From Cryomorphaceae bacterium (GTDB taxonomy: Bacteria; Bacteroidota; Bacteroidia; Flavobacteriales; Schleiferiaceae): DNA of 5,493 bases. The position numbers and the translations under genes are program-made. Where the stretch lies: assembly GCA_013205365.1 (NCBI GenBank), contig JABMNC010000106.1:1-5493 (forward strand), given 5' to 3'. The first letter of the stretch is position 1. The number at the start of each line of letters is the position of its first letter. Positions 1-5,493 of the stretch are shown here, piece after piece. Under the pieces are notes generated by a model. The model searched no databases. It saw only the letters and a program-made list of their open reading frames with translations, and was not told the DNA's origin.

Positions 1-948
1 ACGGCCCGTCTTTAGCGTGTGGAAGAGGTGGAACAGGTGTGAACGCATGGGGGCCATGCCCGCACCTCCTCCGATGTAAATCATCTCAGAATCATTGTCT
101 TTGATATGAAAATCTCCATAGGGACCCGAAACCATCACCTTATCTCCAGGCTTTAGGTTGAAAATATAGGAAGAGCAAACCCCGGGGTTGACGTTCATCC
201 ATCCGTTTTTGGCGCGGTCCCAAGGTGGCGTAGCAACCCGGATGTTGAGAATGACCATGTTTCCTTCCGCGGGGTGATTGGCCATAGAGTAGGCCCTGAA
301 CAGGGGTTCAGGATTCTTCATCTTAAGATCCCAAAGCTTGAACTTATCCCACTCCGATTGAAACTCGTCGGGCTTCTTGCCCAAACTCTGGTGCGCCGTA
401 ATGTCGAAGTCTTTGTAGTCAACCTCCACTGCGGGCACGTCAATTTGGATGTAGCCACCGGCCAAGAAGTCGAGGTTCTCCCCGTCGGGAAGCTTTACTA
501 CAAACTCTTTGATGAAGGAAGCCACGTTGTAGTTAGAAACTACCTCACATTCCCACTTTTTGATGCCAAAGATCTCTTCGGGCACCTTAATCTTCATGTT
601 GTTCTTGACTTTTACTTGGCAGCCCAAGCGCCAATCGTCTGCAATTTGCTTGCGATTGAAGAATCCCGTCTCGGTGGGCAGAATTTCACCGCCGCCCTCA
701 AAGACCTGGCACTTGCACATGCCGCAGGTTCCGCCGCCGCCGCATGCCGAAGGCAAAAATACCTTGCGGTTGCCCAGGGTAGTGAGCAAGGTGCTCCCCG
801 ACTCCACCTCAAAGATGTCGCCGTTAATCTCCAGTTTGACGGGCCCAGATGGTGCTAATCGTGCCTTTGCTTGAAGGAGAAGCGTAACCAATAGAATGGT
901 TACCAAGGTGAAAATGAAAATACTCCAGAGAATTGTTGATGTAAACAT
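1..948 (-). CDS. nqrF: Na+-NQR subunit F (NADH dehydrogenase, FAD/2Fe-2S), 3' end cut by window
   Basis: NqrF is the electron input module: it oxidises NADH at a FAD and passes electrons to a 2Fe-2S cluster. The visible part starts at ATG 948 and gives 316 residues, open to base 1. Residues 5-26 are one hydrophobic membrane anchor. A ferredoxin domain (about 35-125) has cysteines C69, C75, C78 and C110, with the same spacing as the Vibrio ligands (70/76/79/111, from memory), plus an extra C80. The FAD-binding domain carries R-A-Y-S-M-A at 218-223 and S-S-Y-I at 259-262, followed by G-P-Y-G-D-F (275-280). The NAD-binding fold begins with I-G-G-G-A-G-M-A-P at 292-300. Roughly the last 90-120 residues of a family of just over 400 are beyond the window. 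A net insertion of about nine residues relative to Vibrio precedes the FAD motif. The gene follows nqrE by 9 bp, so it is cotranscribed. Start choice: this ATG places the anchor at the N-terminus and the cysteines at the expected positions. Confidence 0.97.
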   Translation of the reverse strand, partial: MFTSTILWSIFIFTLVTILLVTLLLQAKARLAPSGPVKLEINGDIFEVESGSTLLTTLGNRKVFLPSACGGGGTCGMCKCQVFEGGGEILPTETGFFNRKQIADDWRLGCQVKVKNNMKIKVPEEIFGIKKWECEVVSNYNVASFIKEFVVKLPDGENLDFLAGGYIQIDVPAVEVDYKDFDITAHQSLGKKPDEFQSEWDKFKLWDLKMKNPEPLFRAYSMANHPAEGNMVILNIRVATPPWDRAKNGWMNVNPGVCSSYIFNLKPGDKVMVSGPYGDFHIKDNDSEMIYIGGGAGMAPMRSHLFHLFHTLKTGR

Positions 949-955
949 TGGTAAA

Positions 956-959
956 CCTT
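956..959 (-). promoter_or_regulatory. possible ribosome binding site for nqrF
   Basis: On the minus strand the nqrE stop codon runs into TAAGG, giving an AAGG tetramer 7 bases before the nqrF ATG at 948. The spacing suits a Shine-Dalgarno site, but four bases can occur by chance and Bacteroidota often initiate without one. It is the best such match in front of any gene here; the other starts have only A/T-rich or unremarkable leaders. Confidence 0.3.
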
Positions 960-1572
960 AGATTTTAATACCCATAAAACTCATAAAGGCCATTCCCATC
1001 AATCCGGTGATGATGAAGGTAATTCCCAAGCCACGCAGTGGAGCAGGAATGTGGCTGTACTTAAGGCGTTCGCGAATGGCAGCCAGTGCCACAATGGCAA
1101 GAGCCCAACCCACGCCCGATCCAGCTGCAAATACGGTGGCTTCGGAGAGCGTCTTGTAGGCGCGTTCTTGCACAAAAAGGGCGGCTCCCAAGATGCTGCA
1201 GTTCACAGCGATCAATGGCAAAAAGATGCCCAAGGCATTGTAAAGACTTGGCGAGAACCGCTCAATAATCATCTCGAGCAGCTGCACAATGGCTGCCACA
1301 ACCGCAATAAAAATAATAAAGCTCAAAAAACTGAGGTCGTAACCGGCCAAACTCGGATCCAACCAAACCAGTGCGCCGGGTTGAAGAAGTTTGGTGTCTA
1401 CGAGATAATTGACTGGAACCGTAACCAATAAAGTAAAGGTCACCGCAATGCCCAAACCCATTGCAGTCTTCACGGTTTTAGAAACCGCGAGGTAGGAACA
1501 CATTCCCAAAAAGAATGCGAAAATCATATTCTCGATGAATATGCTCCTTATGAATAAATTTACTAGTTCCAT
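958..1572 (-). CDS. nqrE: Na+-NQR subunit E, integral membrane
   Basis: NqrE is a polytopic membrane subunit that pairs with NqrD in inverted topology; together they hold an iron-sulfur centre midway across the membrane and help form the Na+ path. The 204-residue product is full length (Vibrio about 198) with about six hydrophobic segments (roughly 12-30, 38-56, 81-100, 112-132, 148-166, 181-200). C25 lies in F-L-G-M-C-S and C125 in A-V-N-C-S; these match Vibrio C26 and C120, the cluster ligands. E100 in L-L-E-M-I-I-E-R matches Vibrio E95, an acidic residue implicated in Na+ uptake. The motifs K-T-A-M-G-L-G-I-A-V, L-Y-N-A-L-G-I-F-L-P-L and R-G-L-G-I-T-F are family hallmarks. RnfA is a homologue, but the adjacent nqrA and nqrF fix the assignment. 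It starts 24 bp after the nqrD stop, the longest gap in the operon, with no clear Shine-Dalgarno sequence. Confidence 0.98.
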   Translation of the reverse strand: MELVNLFIRSIFIENMIFAFFLGMCSYLAVSKTVKTAMGLGIAVTFTLLVTVPVNYLVDTKLLQPGALVWLDPSLAGYDLSFLSFIIFIAVVAAIVQLLEMIIERFSPSLYNALGIFLPLIAVNCSILGAALFVQERAYKTLSEATVFAAGSGVGWALAIVALAAIRERLKYSHIPAPLRGLGITFIITGLMGMAFMSFMGIKI

Positions 1573-1596
1573 GATCGGTTTTGCTAAGGCTACAGA

Positions 1597-2265
1597 TTAA
1601 TTCTCAATGAGTTGGCGGAACTTGGCGCGTTGTACCCAAATGAGTACCGCAAGCACAATCAAAGCCATTGGAGGAAGGAGCATAAGGCCGTTGTTGCTGT
1701 ACCAGCCTCCATTGTCGAGGTACCAAGAATCAGGAATCACTTGAATTCCAAACAATTGACCTGAACCAAATAGTTCACGAACAAAGGCGACTATGATTAA
1801 TACCGCCGCGTATGCAACTCCGTTACCTATTCCATCAAGAAAGGCCTTCCAAGGTGTATTGGCAAGAGCAAATGCTTCGATTCGCCCCATCAGGATGCAG
1901 TTGGTTATAATTAAACCAACAAAAACCGAAAGCTGCTTGCTCACGTCGTAGACATAGGCTTTTAAGACCTGGTCGACCAAGATAACCAGAGCGGCCACGA
2001 TCACCAGCTGCACGATAATTCGAATCCGATTGGGTATTAAATTACGCAATAGTGAAGTAATAAGATTCGCACAAGCCATAACGACTAATACGCTAAAGCC
2101 CATAACAATCGCAGGCTCTAATTTCACAGTAATAGCAAGCGAAGAACAGATACCCAGAACCTGCACAGTCACGGGATTGGATTCATTCAAGGGATCCTTT
2201 AAAATCTTGACATTCTTCTTAGAGAATAGAGCTTCTTTAGGCTCAGACTTGGTTATTTGGCTCAT
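1597..2265 (-). CDS. nqrD: Na+-NQR subunit D, integral membrane
   Basis: NqrD is the membrane partner of NqrE and supplies the other half of the intramembrane iron-sulfur site. The 222-residue product has about six hydrophobic segments. C40 in V-L-G-I-C-S-S and C123 in I-T-N-C-I-L-M-G-R correspond to Vibrio C29 and C112, both with an offset of 11 residues. D144 in F-L-D-G-I-G-N-G corresponds to Vibrio D133, an acidic residue implicated in Na+ transport. A third cysteine, C65, sits in a membrane segment. The N-terminus is 11 residues longer than in Vibrio and begins with a polar, lysine-rich stretch. The loop before the last segment (about 168-195, rich in Trp, Tyr and Gly) also looks long, a trait I associate with Bacteroidota. 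The start ATG at 2265 overlaps the nqrC stop as ATGA, which supports this start and suggests coupled translation. The homologue RnfE is excluded by gene context. Confidence 0.97.
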   Translation of the reverse strand: MSQITKSEPKEALFSKKNVKILKDPLNESNPVTVQVLGICSSLAITVKLEPAIVMGFSVLVVMACANLITSLLRNLIPNRIRIIVQLVIVAALVILVDQVLKAYVYDVSKQLSVFVGLIITNCILMGRIEAFALANTPWKAFLDGIGNGVAYAAVLIIVAFVRELFGSGQLFGIQVIPDSWYLDNGGWYSNNGLMLLPPMALIVLAVLIWVQRAKFRQLIEN

Positions 2266-3008
2266 AAAACAGAAATCAAAGAATCAGAATTTGCAGCAAC
2301 AGGTATTGTCAATGCAGGGTTGCGCGCTAGTAAATAGCTCATGTAGGGCTGAAGGCAGTCGTTGAGCATGCTCTCTACGCCAACCGAGGTAATGGTTCCG
2401 CCCGAAATTCCATCAACCTGATGGTCGCCTGAGGCATCTCCCTTGCGCACCGAAATGGATTGGTAGGCGCCGTTCACTGCGAGCTTTTTGCCCGGAAACT
2501 GATCGGTAAACACCGGAGTAGAAATTTCTGCTCCGAGACCCGGAGTTTCGCCCTTATGGCCGAAGGTTGCGCCCGCTATAGTGTAACCGTCGGAGAGGAT
2601 GGACACGTACCCCCAGATTGGTCCCCAAAGTCCCTTACCACGAACAGGTATGATGTAGAAAATTTTACCGTCGCGTTCTGCGATAAACAATGGAACTTCG
2701 CGCTCATTCGTTGGTTTGGCAAGCGCGTCAGCCATTTTGATGTCAAAGGCAGGAGTCTCTGGATTCGCCTGTATTTTGCCACCCTTAAGCACCAATTGCT
2801 CGGTGATGTAGGTGTCAAATGCCGCATCGGCGTCGTCTCTCGAAATCTCCATTCCAAGAGATTGCAGGATCTCCTGCTTTTTTTCTTTTTGAATGTTTGC
2901 TTCTTGGGCGGGCTTGAGCGATAGAGCGGCTACGGAGAGCAGTACCGCGACTAAAACGACCATCACCACCGAGAAAAGGTAGGTGTAGGAATTACTGTTT
3001 ACATTCAT
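2262..3008 (-). CDS. nqrC: Na+-NQR subunit C, covalent FMN subunit
   Basis: NqrC carries one FMN bound by a phosphoester bond to threonine and relays electrons on the outer side of the membrane. The 248-residue product has a single N-terminal membrane anchor (about 9-31) followed by a soluble FMN-binding domain. Family motifs are G-L-W-G-P-I-W-G-Y (126-134) and H-K-G-E-T-P-G-L-G-A-E-I (151-162). The flavinylation site is D199-G-I-S202-G-G204-T205-I-T207, so T205 is the predicted attachment residue (Vibrio T225). The usual alanine before this threonine is glycine here; NqrB in the same operon keeps alanine. Attachment requires ApbE, not encoded in the window. A lysine/glutamate-rich helix (about 36-47) follows the anchor and includes an A7 tract in the coding strand, but the frame is intact across it. 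Both ends overlap neighbours by 4 bp (ATGA), indicating translational coupling to nqrB and nqrD. Confidence 0.97.
   Translation of the reverse strand: MNVNSNSYTYLFSVVMVVLVAVLLSVAALSLKPAQEANIQKEKKQEILQSLGMEISRDDADAAFDTYITEQLVLKGGKIQANPETPAFDIKMADALAKPTNEREVPLFIAERDGKIFYIIPVRGKGLWGPIWGYVSILSDGYTIAGATFGHKGETPGLGAEISTPVFTDQFPGKKLAVNGAYQSISVRKGDASGDHQVDGISGGTITSVGVESMLNDCLQPYMSYLLARNPALTIPVAANSDSLISVL
2388..2414 (-). other. NqrC flavinylation motif (D-G-I-S-G-G-T-I-T)
   Basis: These codons cover residues 199-207 of NqrC. They match the ApbE recognition pattern D-x-x-[S/T]-G-A-T-x-[S/T] except that the alanine is glycine (codon GGA at 2397-2399). The predicted FMN-bearing threonine T205 is the ACC codon at 2394-2396. 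Confidence 0.85.
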
Positions 3009-4210
3009 GCTTGCTGGAGTTTTAAGCGCTTGAGGCGTTTTGAAATATTAGCTTGAACAACATAATGATCAACCAAGGGGGCGAAAACATTCATAAGAAG
3101 TATCGCAAGCATTATGCCCTCTGGATAAGCCGGGTTGAACACCCGAATTACTATTGCCATGAAACCCACTAAAAATCCATAGATCCACTTGCCCCGCTCG
3201 GTATGCGCTGCTGAAACCGGATCAGTGGCCATGAATACCACGCCGAAGGCAAAACCACCGAACATGAGGTGCTGGTAGAAGGGAAGCTCCATGTAGCTCC
3301 TCATGGCTCCTGGGTCGAGCAAATGCGCCGAAGAATTGAAAATCAAACCCATGCACAAACCTCCGACCAGGGCAGAAAGCATAATCTTCCAACTGCCTAC
3401 TCCGGTGTAAATCAAGAAAGCAGCCCCCAGTAGAATGGCAAAGGTGCTGGTTTCTCCTATGGAACCTGGAACAAAACCCCAAAATGCATCCATAGAAGAA
3501 TACGAAGTCTGGCCTGTGGTGGCAAGCTGACCGAGGGCGGTTGCACCGGAGTAGCCGTCGACCACCTGAGCGCCTGCCTCAGCGGAAGTATTAATCCAAA
3601 TTTTGTCGCCAGACATGTAGGTAGGGTAAGCAAAAAAAGCAAAAACCCTAGCAGTGAGAGCGGGATTGAGCAGGTTCATGCCGGTTCCGCCAAACACTTC
3701 CTTTACAAAAAGAACCGAGAACGCGGTAGAAATTGCCACCATCCAAAGCGGAATGTCAATAGGCATGATTAAGGGAATCAAAATTCCCGAAACCAAGAAG
3801 CCCTCATTCACCGCGTGCTTGTTGCGGTAGGCAAAGTAAATCTCAATGGCAAGTCCCGCAATGTAGGTCACCGCAATCATCGGAACGATGCGAATGACTC
3901 CAAACATAAAGTTTTGAATCGTGAAAAACTGACTGAGAAGACTGCCCTCTGTAAGAAGGCCGAAGGCCTTGTAGTGCTGGTATCCGGCATTAAACATTCC
4001 AAAGAGGAGCGCAGGAACCAGCGCAAAGATTACCGCAATCATGGTCCGCTTCATGTCTACCGCGTCGCGCACGTGAGCACCACTGTGGGTATTGTGGTTT
4101 GGCACAAAGAACATAGTCTCGAGTGCGTTGTGCAGCGGGTAAAGACCCTTTAGCTTACCTGTTGTAACAACAGGACGGGTAGAGTCAAATAAATTTTGAA
4201 AAATCTTCAT
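3005..4210 (-). CDS. nqrB: Na+-NQR subunit B, covalent FMN and quinone-reducing membrane subunit
   Basis: NqrB is the largest membrane subunit. It carries a covalent FMN and riboflavin, contributes the quinone site and is central to Na+ translocation. The 401-residue product is full length (Vibrio 415) with about ten hydrophobic segments. The flavinylation motif D218-G-Y-S-G-A-T224-A-L predicts FMN on T224 (Vibrio T236). E123 and D381 (in F-A-P-L-V-D-H) match Vibrio E144 and D397, acidic residues tied to Na+ movement. Other hallmarks are K-E-V-F-G-G-T-G (170-177), M-A-T-D-P-V-S-A (327-334) and N-P-A-Y-P-E-G (359-365). Compared with Vibrio the loop at about 86-106 is shorter, and the stretch before the flavin motif (about 205-217) is longer. 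G119 is kept but the next residue, Gly141 in Vibrio, is leucine. It starts 10 bp after nqrA with no evident Shine-Dalgarno sequence and ends in an ATGA overlap with nqrC. Confidence 0.98.
   Translation of the reverse strand: MKIFQNLFDSTRPVVTTGKLKGLYPLHNALETMFFVPNHNTHSGAHVRDAVDMKRTMIAVIFALVPALLFGMFNAGYQHYKAFGLLTEGSLLSQFFTIQNFMFGVIRIVPMIAVTYIAGLAIEIYFAYRNKHAVNEGFLVSGILIPLIMPIDIPLWMVAISTAFSVLFVKEVFGGTGMNLLNPALTARVFAFFAYPTYMSGDKIWINTSAEAGAQVVDGYSGATALGQLATTGQTSYSSMDAFWGFVPGSIGETSTFAILLGAAFLIYTGVGSWKIMLSALVGGLCMGLIFNSSAHLLDPGAMRSYMELPFYQHLMFGGFAFGVVFMATDPVSAAHTERGKWIYGFLVGFMAIVIRVFNPAYPEGIMLAILLMNVFAPLVDHYVVQANISKRLKRLKLQQA
3539..3559 (-). other. NqrB flavinylation motif (D-G-Y-S-G-A-T)
   Basis: These codons cover residues 218-224 of NqrB and match the ApbE target pattern D-x-x-[S/T]-G-A-T exactly. 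The predicted FMN-bearing threonine T224 is the ACC codon at 3539-3541. Confidence 0.9.
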
Positions 4211-4220
4211 TGCGCGCTAA

Positions 4221-5493
4221 TCAATTCATTTCTTTTTGAAGGAGGTCAATAGCTTCGTAAGCCATTTTTTGCAATTCTTGTTTCGAAGGGCAAACCACTT
4301 CGCAGAGAGCAAAGTCCTCAGGAACCACTTCATAGGCCCCAAGTTGCTCCATTTGGTCCAGGTCTTTTGCCCACATCGCCTTAATCAGGGGCATTGGAAG
4401 CACATCAAACGGGAAAACTTTGTCGTACAAACCCGTCACTACGAAGGCGCGGTCTTCGCCGTGCTGCTTGGTGTTCAAGTCAAACTTTTTGCTCGGACTT
4501 AGCCAGCTGAAGAGGGTGCGGCTGATCGACCACTTGCTCGCGCTCGGGATAACCCAGCCAAAAAAATCGGTGCCTTCGCCTTCTGGAATAGCCGTGACTT
4601 GGCTTGAATAGTAGGTCAAATAACCCTTCTTGCCCACGTTGGCGCCCGTTAGTACGCTCCCAGAAATTACGCGGAAGTTGCCCGGCTTAAGTTCGCTGTC
4701 TAAGAAAACCTCAAGGCTGGCTCCAGGGGTTGCGGTAATGCACCGAGGCTTTAGGATTCCGGTACCGCAAAGGGATACCGTGCGCTCGAGTTTAAAATTG
4801 CCCGTTAGGGCAAGGTGGCCGAGGACTGCAACATCTTGGTAGGCCATGGTCCAAACCACTTCTCCTTTGTTAAGTGGACTAATGCGGTTAATGTGGACGC
4901 TGGTGGTTCCGGCTGGATGCGGACCGGCGAAGCGGTGCAGCTCTACTCCACTTGCATTAGTAAGCGCAGGCGAAGCTTCAGAGGCTGAAATCGAAAGCAC
5001 CAACCGGTCGCTCATCAAGCTCATCACCTCAAGACCTTTAGCAAAGTCTTGCTCGCGGCCGGCTAGGGCAAGTGCAGGAGAAACCGCCAAGGGCTCCGTG
5101 GCCATCGCATTGATGAATACCGCCTTGGGCTTGGCATCAGGGCTGGCGATACGGCCGTAGGGACGCGACTCGATAAGAGGCCATGCGCCAGACTCACAAA
5201 GCCAGTGAATGGCATCCTCGCGGTTGGCTGGCATGCCCGAAGGCAGGCTGCAGAATTCGGTCTCTGCGTCGGCAAGAATCACTACCGAAAGGATTTTGCG
5301 CTTGTCGCCACGCTCAATGCGCGCAACTTCACCGCTTACCGGTGAAGCAATTTTGATGCGGGCGTCTACCTTGTCGTGAAAGAGAATGCTTCCTGCGAGA
5401 ACTCGATCGCCCTCTTTTACCACCAATTTGGGAACAAGTCCGTGAAAGTCGCTGGGTAGAACTGCGTACACCGAAGACCGAAGGCTGCCGTCA
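4221..5493 (-). CDS. nqrA: Na+-NQR subunit A, 5' end cut by window
   Basis: NqrA is the peripheral cytoplasmic subunit of Na+-NQR. It has no redox cofactor and has been linked to quinone binding. The frame is open from the TGA at 4221 to the right edge. A GTG at 5471 can be read as a start, but the seven codons upstream (D-G-S-L-R-S-S) are open and the sequence after it aligns inside known N-termini, so the true start is outside and about 25-30 residues are missing. Numbering from the GTG, residues 9-59 form a biotinyl/lipoyl-like fold (F-H-G-L-V-P-K, E-G-D-R-V-L-A-G, S-P-V-S-G-E-V). The signature F-A-G-P-H-P-A-G is at 181-188, followed by N-K-G-E-V-V-W at 201-207. The C-terminal family block is Y-E-V-V-P-E-D-F-A-L-C-E-V-V-C (380-394). 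Visible length of 423 residues plus the missing part fits about 450, as I would expect for Bacteroidota. nqrB follows after 10 bp. Confidence 0.96.
   Translation of the reverse strand, partial: DGSLRSSVYAVLPSDFHGLVPKLVVKEGDRVLAGSILFHDKVDARIKIASPVSGEVARIERGDKRKILSVVILADAETEFCSLPSGMPANREDAIHWLCESGAWPLIESRPYGRIASPDAKPKAVFINAMATEPLAVSPALALAGREQDFAKGLEVMSLMSDRLVLSISASEASPALTNASGVELHRFAGPHPAGTTSVHINRISPLNKGEVVWTMAYQDVAVLGHLALTGNFKLERTVSLCGTGILKPRCITATPGASLEVFLDSELKPGNFRVISGSVLTGANVGKKGYLTYYSSQVTAIPEGEGTDFFGWVIPSASKWSISRTLFSWLSPSKKFDLNTKQHGEDRAFVVTGLYDKVFPFDVLPMPLIKAMWAKDLDQMEQLGAYEVVPEDFALCEVVCPSKQELQKMAYEAIDLLQKEMN

Noticed and set aside
274..858. 194-codon open frame on the plus strand
   Set aside because: It lies wholly antisense to nqrF, whose cofactor motifs are intact. 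Its translation has no recognisable domain; it looks like a shadow of the coding strand's codon pattern.
1573..1596. 24-bp nqrD-nqrE gap, considered as an internal promoter or terminator
   Set aside because: It is too short to hold a promoter, and has no hairpin with a T-run that I can see.
2878..2884. A7 tract on the coding strand within nqrC, considered as a slippery frameshift site or sequencing error
   Set aside because: The reading frame continues correctly on both sides into the FMN-binding domain, and no alternative-frame product of interest follows.
2460..2924. 154-codon plus-strand frame opposite nqrC, and similar ones at 1051-1431, 3815-4153 and 4846-5160
   Set aside because: All are antisense to clearly assigned nqr genes, with no domain, leader or conserved context of their own.
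3632..3638. Seven-base homopolymer in nqrB, considered as a possible frameshift
   Set aside because: It encodes part of a conserved A-F-F-A membrane segment in frame, with the flavin motif intact downstream.
958..4210. Possibility that the membrane genes are an Rnf complex (RnfA/D/E/G are homologues)
   Set aside because: Flanking nqrA and nqrF, the order A-B-C-D-E-F and the absence of rnfB/rnfC-like ferredoxin genes in the visible order identify Na+-NQR.
1..5493. Search for a previously undescribed system, mobile element, CRISPR array or structured RNA
   Set aside because: The window is essentially all coding sequence of a known respiratory complex; no repeats or unexplained intergenic DNA were found by eye.

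Overview
The window is a single, tightly packed stretch of one operon, read entirely from the minus strand. It encodes the sodium-translocating NADH:quinone oxidoreductase (Na+-NQR) in the canonical order nqrA-B-C-D-E-F. From high to low coordinates: nqrA (5' end cut by the right edge), nqrB, nqrC, nqrD, nqrE and nqrF (3' end cut by the left edge). All six reading frames are open, and the cofactor and ion-path residues expected from the Vibrio enzyme can be found in each visible subunit.

The organism is probably a member of the Bacteroidota, perhaps a marine flavobacterium-like lineage. Reasons: GC content close to the middle, weak or absent Shine-Dalgarno sequences, a long NqrA with the FAGPHPAG signature, an NqrD with an extended N-terminus and a long loop before its last membrane segment, and an S-G-G-T version of the NqrC flavin site. 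This is inferred from sequence style, not from a database search.

The subunits act together. NqrF takes electrons from NADH through FAD and a 2Fe-2S cluster. They cross the membrane through an iron-sulfur centre held by cysteines of NqrD and NqrE, pass to the covalent FMN of NqrC, then to the covalent FMN and riboflavin of NqrB, and finally reduce quinone. NqrA is a peripheral cytoplasmic subunit linked to quinone binding. Electron flow drives Na+ export through the membrane part. FMN attachment to NqrB and NqrC needs the flavin transferase ApbE, which is not in the window.

There is almost no non-coding DNA. The gaps are 10 bp (A/B), -4 bp (B/C), -4 bp (C/D), 24 bp (D/E) and 9 bp (E/F). The operon promoter and terminator must lie outside. 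I found no mobile element, RNA gene, CRISPR array or undescribed system; the points of interest are residue-level departures from the well-studied Vibrio complex.
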